A stretch of 44,342 nt of DNA from Phycisphaerales bacterium (GCA_027083355.1 JALWOY010000186.1:1-44342); one strand, 5' to 3'; counted from the first letter of the stretch, positions 1-7,983 are shown. A program made the numbers and translations. Notes: generated from the sequence alone by a model not told the origin.

Positions 1-82
1 GTGTGGCGGGTGGGGAGCGGGTGTGGTCGTGGCTGAGGGGTGTTGGGGGGGGGGGGATTTCGTGGAACCGGCGGGGGGCGGG
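1..82. other. Left-edge intergenic, G-rich with a G12 run
   Basis: No gene is visible here. The stretch lies downstream of the minus-strand gene ending at 83 and contains a run of twelve G residues at 45-56. No terminator hairpin followed by a T-run was seen on the minus strand. A homopolymer of this length is prone to slippage and sequencing error, but it lies outside any coding region seen here. Confidence 0.6.
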
Positions 83-1555
83 CTAATCGAGGGGGAGCCC
101 CTTTGATTCCCAGATTTTGTAGAGGCGGTCGAACTCGATGGGTCTTTTGATGAGTCCGTCGGAGGTTTCGGCGCGGATGAGCCTGCCGAACCGGTTGTAA
201 TCGGAGGTTTCGAAAGACTCGTCGATCTGTCTGATGGTGATTCTCCAGACATCGGGTCGGTCGGGCGCCTTGACGAGCTCGACCCTTCGGAGGCGGTTCG
301 ATTCGGCGGCCTGGTCGTATGTGTAGAAGGCGTATTTGCCGGGTCGGCCGGCGCGGATGAGCAGCTGCGGGAGCAGGTACGACTCGAGCCGGCTGATGTA
401 GCCCTCGCCCTCGATGGCGGGGCGGAAGGTTCGAGTGCTCCTGCCGGCTTCGTTGATCTGGACGGACATGCTTTTGCCGGCGCGGGCGCCGAGTTCGTTC
501 CAGACTTCGGGTTCGGCGTTTTCGCTGCGGATGGCCATGGTGACGGACCACGCTTCCTGGTTGCGGTCTCTGGAGAGGTAGTAGACGCCTCGGCTGTCGG
601 CGCGTCGCCCGTCGACGAGGAGGACGAGCCCGTCGATTCTGAGGATGTATCCGTCGCCCTTGCCGTCGTGGTGAGGTTTGGCATCGGTCAGGTCGGACTT
701 GGAGCCGATCCAGGCACGGACGCGACGGTAGCCGACCTCTTTTTCGTCGGCTTGTGCGCCACCGGGGGCGGGTCGGTAGATGCGTTCGAACTGGTCGGGG
801 AAATCGTTGACGACGTCGTCGTACGCCTTCGGGCTGAGCGAAGCGAGGCGTTCGATGCCTGCACGGACGGCGTCGGCGAGCTCGCTGTTGAGGGCGTCGG
901 CTTTGATCGGTCTCGCGGTGGTGAGCATGACCTCGAATGTATTTCTGGCTTTCTCGAAGTGGGCTTCGTCTGTGAAGAGCTGGAAGAGCACGAAATCGCG
1001 GGCGGAAAGTTTGAAGACGGCGAACCCCCTGTAGGGTGTTTTCTTTTCGTCTTTGAGTAAAACGTAGAAGGGCCTGACGATTCGGCCGGCGGCGGGGATC
1101 GCGGGGCTTCGGCCGAGGAATCGGCCCGATCTCGATTCGACCTGTTCGTCGATGGTGATGCCTGTGATCGATTCGGGGAGTTTGAGGGCCCGTTCGAGGA
1201 TGGAGCCCTCGATTTCGACCAGGGAGAGGTCGTCGCGGGAGGTTGTCCGGCGTTGGACGCTGACGGTGGAGGTGTTGTCACTGAGCGCGAGCGTGGAGGT
1301 GACGAGGCCTCCGAGTGTCTGCGTGTATGCGTTGGAGCCGGCTTCGGGGAAGAACTCGAGGCCGATGGCTTCGATGACGAGGGGGGTGTCGGCGAGGGTG
1401 ACCCGGGAGGGGTCGGGTGCGGGGTAGACCGGTACGGCGCAGACACTTGGAGAGATCGAGGCGAGCAGGAGCAGGGTGAGCAGGAGGCGTGGGAAAAGTC
1501 GGGCCAACGCATTTAGGTAGGTGTGCGGGTTGTTGGAGTCGGCGGTTGGTGGCAT
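83..1555 (-). CDS. Secreted protein of unknown function (490 aa)
   Basis: I do not recognise a family. The start at 1555 is chosen because an AGGAG Shine-Dalgarno sits about 9 bases upstream and because the protein then begins with a convincing signal peptide. That peptide has a charged N-region, a Leu-rich core (LLLTLLLLASIS) at about residues 24-35, and a likely cleavage after the VCA at residues 38-40. The frame stays open far upstream, past 2800, but that extension runs antisense to rpsJ and rplC and reads as low-complexity Arg/Pro/His, so it is rejected. The mature part looks like a mixed alpha/beta soluble protein with no membrane segment, no Cys cluster and no recognisable catalytic motif. 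The gene is divergent from the ribosomal cluster and there is no functional link in context. It is probably exported to the periplasm or surface. Confidence 0.8.
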   Translation of the reverse strand: MPPTADSNNPHTYLNALARLFPRLLLTLLLLASISPSVCAVPVYPAPDPSRVTLADTPLVIEAIGLEFFPEAGSNAYTQTLGGLVTSTLALSDNTSTVSVQRRTTSRDDLSLVEIEGSILERALKLPESITGITIDEQVESRSGRFLGRSPAIPAAGRIVRPFYVLLKDEKKTPYRGFAVFKLSARDFVLFQLFTDEAHFEKARNTFEVMLTTARPIKADALNSELADAVRAGIERLASLSPKAYDDVVNDFPDQFERIYRPAPGGAQADEKEVGYRRVRAWIGSKSDLTDAKPHHDGKGDGYILRIDGLVLLVDGRRADSRGVYYLSRDRNQEAWSVTMAIRSENAEPEVWNELGARAGKSMSVQINEAGRSTRTFRPAIEGEGYISRLESYLLPQLLIRAGRPGKYAFYTYDQAAESNRLRRVELVKAPDRPDVWRITIRQIDESFETSDYNRFGRLIRAETSDGLIKRPIEFDRLYKIWESKGLPLD

Positions 1556-1719
1556 GTGTGGATGTCTCCTGCCGGGGTGGTCGGCGTGGTCGGTGCTGTG
1601 TGCGTGGGGGGGTGGTTGCATGGTATCGCATCGGTTGGGGGGTGTGGATTCGGCGGGGTCTTCGGGTGCATCCGGTGGGTGGAAACGAGGAATGATGTCG
1701 AGAATCCCGGGTTTGTTCG

Positions 1720-1747
1720 TTGACACTCGAAAACTCGGTCCTACGCT
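1720..1747 (+). promoter_or_regulatory. Sigma-70-like promoter of the S10 operon
   Basis: A perfect -35 hexamer TTGACA (1720-1725) is followed after 16 bases by TACGCT (1742-1747), matching TATAAT at four of six positions. Transcription would start near 1754, leaving a leader of about 180 bases before rpsJ. Position, orientation and spacing fit the main promoter of the ribosomal cluster. No better match was seen elsewhere in the 378-base spacer between the divergent gene and rpsJ. Confidence 0.6.
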
Positions 1748-1755
1748 TGCAGACT

Positions 1756-1933
1756 CGGCCGGTGGGTGAGCCCACGGGAGTGGCCGGTGTCGGGCGTGCG
1801 TCGAGGTGGGGCGCGTCCAGTGAATTTGTTGATGAGCGGCCCGGCGTGTGTGCGTCGGGGGACGCATGAGCGAGTTTGGCCCGGGAACGACAACGGGCCG
1901 GGTGTCACGTCTCGACGGAGTGGTTGGAACGAC
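1756..1933 (+). promoter_or_regulatory. Hairpin-bearing leader of the S10 operon
   Basis: The leader between the proposed promoter and rpsJ contains perfect short stems. TGCGTC/GACGCA with a GGGG loop lies at 1851-1866 and GGCCCG/CGGGCC at 1878-1899. A shorter GTGGG/CCCAC stem lies near 1762-1775. In other bacteria the S10 leader is a target of autogenous control by a ribosomal protein (L4 in E. coli). A similar role here is inference from position and structure only. Confidence 0.4.
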
Positions 1934-2245
1934 ATGAGCGACGGCCCGCGAATCAGGATCCGGATGGAGGCGTATGACCACATCGCGCTGGATGCATCTG
2001 CGCGAGAGATTGTGGATCACGCCAAGCGAACGAACGCGAAGGTGAAGGGCCCGATCCCGCTGCCGACGCGGATCGAGCGGTACACGGTCCTGCGTGGTCC
2101 GTTCATTGACAAGAAGAGCCGGGAGCAGTTCGAGATCCGCACGCATAAGCGGATCATCGACATCGTCGAGCCGAACGCTCGGACGGTGGAGGCGTTGAAC
2201 CGTCTCGTGGTTCCTGCGGGCGTTTTTGTGAAGATCAAGGCATGA
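1934..2245 (+). CDS. rpsJ: 30S ribosomal protein S10
   Basis: The protein is 103 residues, the usual S10 length, and shows the family hallmarks: [10 protein letters not shown] near the N-terminus, [18 protein letters not shown] in the middle and [15 protein letters not shown] in the conserved loop. S10 sits in the head of the 30S subunit and also serves as the NusE transcription antitermination factor in many bacteria. It is the first gene of the cluster. The ATG at 1934 is preferred over the upstream in-frame ATG at 1766 because the extra residues have no counterpart in S10. The tufA/fusA/rpsG genes that often precede S10 are not present on the left. Confidence 0.97.
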   Translation: MSDGPRIRIRMEAYDHIALDASAREIVDHAKRTNAKVKGPIPLPTRIERYTVLRGPFIDKKSREQFEIRTHKRIIDIVEPNARTVEALNRLVVPAGVFVKIKA

Positions 2246-2296
2246 TGACCGGCCCGGGCGGCGTGTCCGGGTCTTTTTGTTGAACGGGTGAGCACG

Positions 2297-2980
2297 ATGG
2301 CAGCGATGATGATGGGGACCAAGCTGGGCATGACCCGCGTCTTCCGGGACGACGGGGTGAACGTGCCCGTGACGGTCATCAAGCTCGGGCCGTGTGTCGT
2401 GACGCAGATCAAGACCGAGGAGCGGGACGGTTACAACGCCGTGCAGATCGGTTACGGGGAGATGAAGCCCCGGAACTCGACGATCCCGATGATCGGGCAC
2501 GACATGAAGGCTGGCGCGTCGCCGATGCGTCACCACCGCGAGTTCCGGGTTTCGGCGGACGAGATCGGTGATTACGAGCTCGGCCAGGAGATCCGTACGG
2601 ACGTGTTCGAGAAGGTCGCGTACGTCGACGTGATCGGGACGAGCAAGGGGAAGGGGTACGCCGGCGGGATGAAGCGTCACGGCTTCAAGGGTCAGCTGGC
2701 GAGCCACGGTGTGGAGCGGAAGCACCGCTCTCCGGGCTCGATCGGTGGGCACGCGTCCGAGGCGGGCGGTCCCGGTCGGATCAAGAAGGGCAAGCGCATG
2801 GCCGGGCATCTGGGTGATGTCCGTGTGACGATGCGGAGTCTTGATGTCGTGCGGATCGATGGGGACCTGCTGCTGGTGAAGGGCCCGGTTCCGGGTGCGA
2901 ACAACGGTTTGGTGATGGTGCGTCCATCGGTGCGTTTGTATAAGGGCAAGGCGGCGAAGGCCGCGGAAGTGGCCGGCTGA
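2297..2980 (+). CDS. rplC: 50S ribosomal protein L3
   Basis: The protein is 227 residues and begins MAAMMMGTKLGMTRVF, the normal L3 N-terminus. It carries the L3 signature around KRHGFKGQLASHGVERKH and SIGGHASEAGGPGRIKKGKR. L3 is an early assembly protein near the peptidyl transferase centre, and the loop with KHRSPGSIG approaches the active site. The ATG at 2297 is chosen because GGTGAG lies just upstream. A GTG at 2288 would add three residues. The gene is 51 bases after rpsJ and is followed by an unusually long, structured 288-base gap before rplD. Confidence 0.96.
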   Translation: MAAMMMGTKLGMTRVFRDDGVNVPVTVIKLGPCVVTQIKTEERDGYNAVQIGYGEMKPRNSTIPMIGHDMKAGASPMRHHREFRVSADEIGDYELGQEIRTDVFEKVAYVDVIGTSKGKGYAGGMKRHGFKGQLASHGVERKHRSPGSIGGHASEAGGPGRIKKGKRMAGHLGDVRVTMRSLDVVRIDGDLLLVKGPVPGANNGLVMVRPSVRLYKGKAAKAAEVAG

Positions 2981-3268
2981 TGCCGGTTGGTTGATGAAGA
3001 AGCCGTGGGGCCGGACGAGGCCCGCGGGCCCGGCAGGTCAAGCCCCGGTGCGTCGGGGGGAGAAACGGTCGGGCGACACAGGAGCATCGGCTTACCCGGG
3101 GGCGTGCCCCGGGGGAGACAGCCGAGTCGATGCCGAGCGGACCGCACGGGGCGAGGGAAGCCCCGGGCCGGATTCCCCGAGAGGGGGAACGGCGAGAGCA
3201 GGCCGCCGGCTAGGCGAGAACCCGGGCCGGGCGTTGCCCAGCCGGAGGCGTCGGACGAGGTAAGACAC
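2981..3268 (+). promoter_or_regulatory. Long structured spacer between rplC and rplD
   Basis: This 288-base gap is atypical for an S10 operon. It holds several perfect stems: CCCGGGG/CCCCGGG (3095-3113) on top of GCATCG/CGATGC (3084-3089 with 3128-3133), GGGGC/GCCCC with a purine loop (3148-3164), TTCCCC/GGGGAA (3173-3189), and GGGC/GCCC (3229-3239). The rplD frame happens to be open through it, but the residues are low-complexity Arg/Gly/Pro and precede a normal L4 start with its own Shine-Dalgarno. It is likely an RNA leader or processing region. The function is inferred from structure only. Confidence 0.5.
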
Positions 3269-4060
3269 ATGGATGTCCCCGTCTACAACATGCAGGGTCA
3301 GGAAGTCGGTCAGATGACGATCGACGAGGCGGCCCTTGGGGGGCGGATCAATCCCGCCCTGATCAAGCAGGCGTACGTTCGGTATCACGCGAATCTGCGG
3401 CAGGGGTCTGCGCGTTCGAAGACCCGGGCGCAGGTCTCGGGGTCGGGCGCGAAGATCTATCGGCAGAAGGGTACGGGGCGTGCCCGTCACGGGGACAAGC
3501 GTCCGCCGCACTTCCGCGGGGGTGGTCATTCGTTCGCCAAGACTCGTCGGCGTGAGGACTTCCGTCTGGACATGCCGAAGAAGATGCGTCGCAAGGCGAA
3601 CCGGAACGCGTTGCTTGCGAAGCTGCTGGACAGCGAGGTGCGGGTGGTCGAGAAGATCGCTCTTGATGCGCCCCGGACGAAGGATGTCGTTGCGTTTCTC
3701 GGTGCGTTGAAGGTTGACAACACGGCTTTGCTGGCGTTGTCGCCGGACCCGGATCGGAGCGGAGCGGTGCGTCTTTCGGCGCGGAACGTCGACGGCGTTT
3801 CTCTGTGCCGTGCGGATCAGCTGACGTGTTTCGAGATGCTGAACCATCGTTACCTGGTGATCGAGCGGGGCGAACTTGAGGCCTGGCTGAACGGTCCGAG
3901 CGGTCAGACCGACAAGCGTGCGAAGCTGGAGCCTCTGGGCAAGGGCGCGGGTGTGAAAGAGGCCCGCAAGCCCAGGCCGAAGCGTGGTCACGAGGTGAAG
4001 AAGCAGGCTTGGGCCGCCCGGAGCGGCGGTGCCGGTGGGACTTCCGAGGGGGAGGGCTGA
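3269..4060 (+). CDS. rplD: 50S ribosomal protein L4
   Basis: The protein has 263 residues against about 205 normally. The body is clearly L4: the exit-tunnel loop motif RQKGTGRARHGD, the GGG.. stretch that follows, and the LPKKMRRKANR-like segment (here MPKKMRRKANRNALLAKL). The surplus is a C-terminal tail of about 50 residues rich in Lys, Arg and Gly. L4 lines the polypeptide exit tunnel and in E. coli represses its own operon. The ATG at 3269 has GAGGT 7 bases upstream, which supports this start over an in-frame extension through the structured spacer. Confidence 0.95.
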   Translation: MDVPVYNMQGQEVGQMTIDEAALGGRINPALIKQAYVRYHANLRQGSARSKTRAQVSGSGAKIYRQKGTGRARHGDKRPPHFRGGGHSFAKTRRREDFRLDMPKKMRRKANRNALLAKLLDSEVRVVEKIALDAPRTKDVVAFLGALKVDNTALLALSPDPDRSGAVRLSARNVDGVSLCRADQLTCFEMLNHRYLVIERGELEAWLNGPSGQTDKRAKLEPLGKGAGVKEARKPRPKRGHEVKKQAWAARSGGAGGTSEGEG

Positions 4061-4063
4061 CGC

Positions 4064-4348
4064 ATGGCGCTCGATCCGATCTACATCATCAAGAAGCCGG
4101 TTCTGACGGAGAAGAGCACCGAGGCGATGAACGAGTACGGGAAGTACACGTTCGAGGTGGACCGTCTTGCGACGAAGACGGACATCAAGGGTGCGATCGA
4201 GTCTCTGTACGACGTGCATGTTGAGCGTGTGCAGACGCGTGTTTGCAAGGGCAAGCTGAAGCGGATGCGTTTCGGTTACGTGCGTGAGAAGGTCCGCAAG
4301 GTTGCGACCGTGCGGCTTCGGGAGGGCGAGGTGATCGAGCTCTTCTGA
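4064..4348 (+). CDS. rplW: 50S ribosomal protein L23
   Basis: The protein is 94 residues, typical for L23, with the family start (IIKKPVLTEKSTEAMNEYGKYTF) and the central VDRLATKTDIKGAIE..Y-VHVERVQT motif. L23 lies at the tunnel exit and is the docking site for trigger factor and SRP. It begins 3 bases after the rplD stop, so translation is probably coupled. The Shine-Dalgarno lies within the GGGGGAGGG run at the end of rplD. Confidence 0.96.
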   Translation: MALDPIYIIKKPVLTEKSTEAMNEYGKYTFEVDRLATKTDIKGAIESLYDVHVERVQTRVCKGKLKRMRFGYVREKVRKVATVRLREGEVIELF

Positions 4349-4370
4349 GCCGGTCGCGGAGGAATTTTCG

Positions 4371-5228
4371 ATGGCGATCAGAGTCTACAAGCCGACGAGC
4401 CCGGGCCGCCGCAACGCATCGGTGAACATGCACACCGAGGTGACGAAGAAGAAGCCCGAGGGGTCGCTGTTGGTGCCGCTGAGCAAGAAGGGCGGTCGGA
4501 ACCACAAGGGCATCATCACGGTCCGCGGCCGGGGGGGCGGCGCGAAGCGTCGTTACCGGAAGATCGATTTCAAGCGTCGGGACCGTGACGGGGTGCCGGG
4601 GAAGGTGGTCGGGATCGAGTACGACCCGAACCGCTCGTGCCACATCGCGTTGATCGAGTACGCCGACGGGGTGAAGCGCTACATCCCGGCGCCGGTGGGC
4701 TTGAAGGACGGCGACGAGGTTCTTTCTTCGACGTGCGAGGCGGTTGAGCCGAACGTGGGCAATTCGATGCCGCTGCGTTACATCCCGCTCGGTCTGAGCA
4801 TCCACTGTGTGGAGTTGACGAAAGGGCGTGGGGCGCAGGTGTGTCGGTCCGCGGGCGTTGCGGCGAGGCTGATGAACCGTGAGGGTGATTACGCGACGAT
4901 CCTGCTGCCCTCTGGCGAGATGCGTCGTGTGCACGCGGACTGCCGGGCGACGATCGGGCAGGTGGGCAATAAGGATCATCAGCTTCGGCGTCTTGGCAAG
5001 GCGGGGATCAGCCGGCATCTGGGTCGTCGTCCGAAGGTGCGTGGTGTGGCGATGAGCCACCACGAGCACCCGCTGGGCGGCGGCGAGGGGCGGAGCAAGG
5101 GCGGTCGTGCCCCGGTGAGCGAGAGCGGGACGCTGTCGAAGGGCGGCGGTACGCGGAACCGGAAGAAGCCGAGCCAGAAGTTGATCATCCGTCGTCGCAA
5201 GAGCAAGCGATACGGGCAGTTGAAGTGA
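4371..5228 (+). CDS. rplB: 50S ribosomal protein L2
   Basis: The protein is 285 residues and begins MAIRVYKPTSPGRRNASV, with the RNA-binding GGGAKRRYRKIDFKRRD motif and the C-terminal GGGEGRSKGGRAPVSESG segment. L2 is needed for subunit association and peptidyl transferase activity. Just before GGGEG the sequence is HHEHPL, where most bacteria have PVDHPH. The first conserved His is kept and the second is Leu. A strong GGAGGA lies upstream of the ATG. Confidence 0.97.
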   Translation: MAIRVYKPTSPGRRNASVNMHTEVTKKKPEGSLLVPLSKKGGRNHKGIITVRGRGGGAKRRYRKIDFKRRDRDGVPGKVVGIEYDPNRSCHIALIEYADGVKRYIPAPVGLKDGDEVLSSTCEAVEPNVGNSMPLRYIPLGLSIHCVELTKGRGAQVCRSAGVAARLMNREGDYATILLPSGEMRRVHADCRATIGQVGNKDHQLRRLGKAGISRHLGRRPKVRGVAMSHHEHPLGGGEGRSKGGRAPVSESGTLSKGGGTRNRKKPSQKLIIRRRKSKRYGQLK

Positions 5229-5274
5229 TCGTCGGGTTGAAGCGATTGGCGCAGTGACGAAGGGATAGCAGGTC

Positions 5275-5559
5275 ATGGGACGCAGTCTGAAAAAAGGCCC
5301 GTATGTCGACGAGAAGCTCTACCGGAAGGTGGAGAAGATGGAGGCGGAGGGCCGGCGTGATCCGATCAAGACGTGGTCGCGTGCGTGCACGATCGTGCCG
5401 GAGTTCGTGGGGCACACGTTCCAGGTGCACAACGGGCGGTACTTCATCGACGTGTTCGTGACGGAGGACATGGTCGGGCACAAGCTGGGCGAGTTCTCGA
5501 TCACACGGACGTTCCGGGGTCACACGAACAAGAAGGAAGGCATCAAGTCCGGCCGCTGA
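5275..5559 (+). CDS. rpsS: 30S ribosomal protein S19
   Basis: The protein is 94 residues, the normal size. It begins [19 protein letters not shown] and carries the S19 signature [14 protein letters not shown] followed by [11 protein letters not shown]-like residues ([20 protein letters not shown]). S19 forms a complex with S13 in the 30S head, and its gene sits as expected between L2 and L22. It is followed after 27 bases by the extended rplV. Confidence 0.97.
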   Translation: MGRSLKKGPYVDEKLYRKVEKMEAEGRRDPIKTWSRACTIVPEFVGHTFQVHNGRYFIDVFVTEDMVGHKLGEFSITRTFRGHTNKKEGIKSGR

Positions 5560-5586
5560 GGCGGGGGCTGATGGGAGGGTCTTGCG

Positions 5587-6144
5587 GTGAGACTGCGAGC
5601 CGATGAATTGAAGCGACGGGCCGAGGAGATGGGCGTGAGCGTCGAGCAGCTCGCCGGCGCTGTCGAGCGAACCGGTCTCGAGGGTGCCGCGGCGGAGAAG
5701 GCGGTCCGGAACTGGATCTCGGGCCGGGATCATCCGCGGTGCAAGAAGACTGATATCGAGCGGTTGGCGGATGCCGTGGGTTGCGAGGCGCGTGAGATCG
5801 CGCGGTTCGTGAGCCGGGTGAATCATCACCGGGGGAGCCCGCGGAAGGCGAAGCTTCTGGTGGACATGATCCGTGGCCGTGGCGCCGACGAGGCGGAGGA
5901 GATGCTCCGTTTCTCGACGAAGCGGGCGGCGGTGAACGTGCGGAAGGCGCTCGAGGCGGCGCGTGCGGACGCGCAGGAGGCGGGTGCGGATTCGTCGGCG
6001 TTGTTTGTCGCGGAGTGCCGCGTGGACGAGGGCCCGCACATCAAGCGATTCCGGCCGAAGGACCGGGGGCGGGCGCACCCGATCCTGAAGCGGACGAGTC
6101 ATATCACGGTGGGTTTGCAGGAGCGCCCCGGCTCGGGGTTCTAA
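5587..6144 (+). CDS. rplV: 50S ribosomal protein L22 with N-terminal HTH domain
   Basis: This is a 185-residue protein where L22 is normally about 110-120. Residues about 80-185 are ordinary L22: SPRKAKLLVDMIRG, TKRAAVNVRKALEAA, VDEGPHIKRFRPKDRGRA and ILKRTSHITV. Residues 1-75 look like a Cro/C1 (XRE-like) helix-turn-helix with four predicted helices: DELKRRAEEMG, SVEQLAGAVERT, AVRNWISGRDHP, and DIERLADAVGC. Translation starts at a GTG with GGGAGG about 8 bases upstream, so the extension appears to be genuinely translated. L22 lines the exit tunnel and is an assembly protein. The added domain could bind rRNA, another ribosomal protein or nucleic acid. Its role is unknown, but the fusion itself is visible in the sequence with no stop or new start between the parts. 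Confidence 0.92.
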   Translation: MRLRADELKRRAEEMGVSVEQLAGAVERTGLEGAAAEKAVRNWISGRDHPRCKKTDIERLADAVGCEAREIARFVSRVNHHRGSPRKAKLLVDMIRGRGADEAEEMLRFSTKRAAVNVRKALEAARADAQEAGADSSALFVAECRVDEGPHIKRFRPKDRGRAHPILKRTSHITVGLQERPGSGF

Positions 6145-6156
6145 CAGAGGTCATCC

Positions 6157-6861
6157 ATGGGACAAAAGACACACCCATTCGGTCTTCGGCTCGGGATCAC
6201 GGAGGCGCACCGCAGCCGGTGGTATGCCCCGAAGGCGTTGTACGGCGAGTTGCTCGTCGAGGATCAGAAGATCCGGGCGTTCCTCGATCACCGTCTGAAC
6301 CGGACGCCGCCGAACGCGGCGGTTTCGGACATCCACATCGAGCGTACACGGGAGGAGCTGAAGGTGATCATCCGCACGGCGAGGCCCGGGCTGGTGATCG
6401 GCCCGAAGGGCGCCGAGGTGGACCGGATGACGGAGGAGTTGCAGTACATGACGGGGCGGAAGGTTTCGATCTCGATCATCGAGATCAAGAACCCCGACAT
6501 GGACGCGCAGCTGGTCGCGGAGAACGTGGCGGAGCAGTTGAAGAAGCGGATGAGTTTTCGTCGGGCCGTGAAGATGCGGACGGAGGCGGTGATGCAGGCG
6601 GGCGCCAAGGGCGTGCGTCTGAAGATCTCGGGTCGTCTCGGCGGCGCGGAGATGAGCCGGGTGCTGGATGTCCGGCAGGGGTCGCTGCCTTTGAGCACGC
6701 TGCAGGCGAACGTTGATTACGGGTTTGCGGAGTCACGGACGACGTACGGTGTGATCGGCGTGAAGTGCTGGATCTACAAGGGTCTGTACACCGAGGGTCA
6801 GGAGGACGACACGTCATCGAACGCCGCGGGCGGTCGGGCCAGGGCGCGTGGTCGCCGCTGA
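6157..6861 (+). CDS. rpsC: 30S ribosomal protein S3
   Basis: The protein is 234 residues. It begins MGQKTHPFGLRLGI, has the type II KH domain with the GPKG loop (LVIGPKGAEVDRM) at about residues 78-90, and shows the C-terminal S3 domain signature GRLGGAEMSR with later GVIGVKCWIYKG. S3 forms part of the mRNA entry channel and helicase of the 30S subunit. It ends in an Arg-rich tail (RARARGRR). It lies 12 bases after rplV. Confidence 0.97.
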   Translation: MGQKTHPFGLRLGITEAHRSRWYAPKALYGELLVEDQKIRAFLDHRLNRTPPNAAVSDIHIERTREELKVIIRTARPGLVIGPKGAEVDRMTEELQYMTGRKVSISIIEIKNPDMDAQLVAENVAEQLKKRMSFRRAVKMRTEAVMQAGAKGVRLKISGRLGGAEMSRVLDVRQGSLPLSTLQANVDYGFAESRTTYGVIGVKCWIYKGLYTEGQEDDTSSNAAGGRARARGRR

Positions 6862-6920
6862 TCGATTTGAGACAGGGTTCCGGCGGATGTGCCGGTTGTT
6901 GAACGCAGAGGAAACGAAAC

Positions 6921-7346
6921 ATGCCTCCCTACAAGATTCCCAAGCGGGTGAAATATCGCAAGGAGTTCCGCCGCGTGCGGGACCGGAAGGCGACGAAGGG
7001 GAACTACGTCGCTTTCGGCGACTACGGTCTGCAGGCGCTCGAGGGTTGCTGGCTGAAGAGCAACCAGATCGAGGCGGGCCGCGTTGCGATCCAGCGTGTG
7101 CTGAACCGCGAGGGCAAGGTTTTCATCCGGGTGTTCCCGGACAAGCCTGTTGCGAAGAAGCCGCTGGAGACGCGTATGGGCAAGGGGAAGGCCGACGTTG
7201 ATTACTGGGCGGCGCGGGTGAAGCCGGGGACGATGCTCTACGAGCTCGCGGGCGTGAGCGAGTCTCGTGCTCGACTGGCGTTTGCTCGTGTTGCGATGAA
7301 GATGCCGATCCGCTGCCGCTTTGTCGGCCGGCGGATCACGGCTTGA
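6921..7346 (+). CDS. rplP: 50S ribosomal protein L16
   Basis: The protein is 141 residues with an L16 pattern: KYRKEFRRVRDRKATKGNYVAFGDYGLQAL, then IEAGRVAIQRVLNREGKVFIRVFPDKPV, then METRMGKGKADVDYW-like residues. L16 organises the A-site finger region of 23S rRNA. The N-terminus (MPPYKIPKRVKYRKEFRR) is slightly diverged from the usual MLxPKRTKYRKxHRG. The gene follows rpsC by 59 bases. Confidence 0.96.
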   Translation: MPPYKIPKRVKYRKEFRRVRDRKATKGNYVAFGDYGLQALEGCWLKSNQIEAGRVAIQRVLNREGKVFIRVFPDKPVAKKPLETRMGKGKADVDYWAARVKPGTMLYELAGVSESRARLAFARVAMKMPIRCRFVGRRITA

Positions 7347-7355
7347 CGGGAGTGG

Positions 7356-7592
7356 ATGATGGCCTACGAGACGCTGACGGGCGCGAAGGTGAAGGCGAAG
7401 AGCGACGAGGAGATCGCCGAGGAGATCGCGCTGCTTCGGGAGAAGCTTTACACGCTCCGTGTGCAGTCGGTGACGGAGAAAGTCGAGGACAACAGCCTGT
7501 TCATGAAGATCCGGCGTGATATCGCGAGGTTGCTGACGGAGCAGAACGCCCGTCGGCGTGAGAAGATCGAGCAGCAACTGTCCGCGGGGTAA
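7356..7592 (+). CDS. rpmC: 50S ribosomal protein L29
   Basis: The protein is 78 residues with the two-helix hairpin expected of L29: EIAEEIALLREKLYTLRVQ followed by KIRRDIARLLTEQNARRRE, with a short N-terminal extension. L29 sits next to L23 at the tunnel exit. Two adjacent ATGs (7356 and 7359) follow GGGAGTGG, and the first is used here. The position between L16 and S17 is canonical. Confidence 0.94.
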   Translation: MMAYETLTGAKVKAKSDEEIAEEIALLREKLYTLRVQSVTEKVEDNSLFMKIRRDIARLLTEQNARRREKIEQQLSAG

Positions 7593-7658
7593 TACGCGGG
7601 TTGACCGGGCGGGACCGGCCGGGTTCTGGCGGGGCGGGGCTCGGCGAGGGAAGCATCC

Positions 7659-7940
7659 ATGACGAACAGCGAGACGAATGTCGGCGGCGAGATCAAGGGC
7701 GTGAAGGTCGGGGTGGTTGATTCGGACGCCCGGGACAAGACGCGTCGTGTTGTGATCGCCTACCGGGCGAAGCATCCGAAGTACGGCAAGTACGTGAGCA
7801 AGCGGACGCGTCTGCACGTGCACGACGAGAACAACGAATCGAAGGTCGGGGACATGGTTGAGATCATCCAGTGTCGCCCGATGAGCAAGACGAAGGCCTG
7901 GAAGCTTCTGCGCGTGGTCAAGAGCGGCGGCGAGGGCTGA
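7659..7940 (+). CDS. rpsQ: 30S ribosomal protein S17
   Basis: The protein is 93 residues with an OB-fold S17 body: [29 protein letters not shown], then [37 protein letters not shown] in pieces matching the family signature (GDMVEI.xCRPxSKTK). It binds 16S rRNA early in assembly. The 66-base spacer before it is G-rich without obvious signals other than the ribosome-binding region GAGGGAAG. Confidence 0.96.
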   Translation: MTNSETNVGGEIKGVKVGVVDSDARDKTRRVVIAYRAKHPKYGKYVSKRTRLHVHDENNESKVGDMVEIIQCRPMSKTKAWKLLRVVKSGGEG

Positions 7941-7983
7941 GGCAACGGCAAGCCGGCGGTATGCCGGGCGAGGGTTTGGACAG

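Noticed and set aside
1556-2809. Upstream in-frame extension of the minus-strand gene ending at 83 (would give 908 residues)
   Set aside because: It runs antisense to rpsJ and rplC and encodes low-complexity Arg/His/Pro sequence; the real start at 1555 has a Shine-Dalgarno and a signal peptide.
2987-3268. N-terminal extension of L4 through the rplC-rplD spacer
   Set aside because: No L4 has such an extension, the residues are Gly/Arg/Pro low complexity, and ATG 3269 has its own GAGGT.
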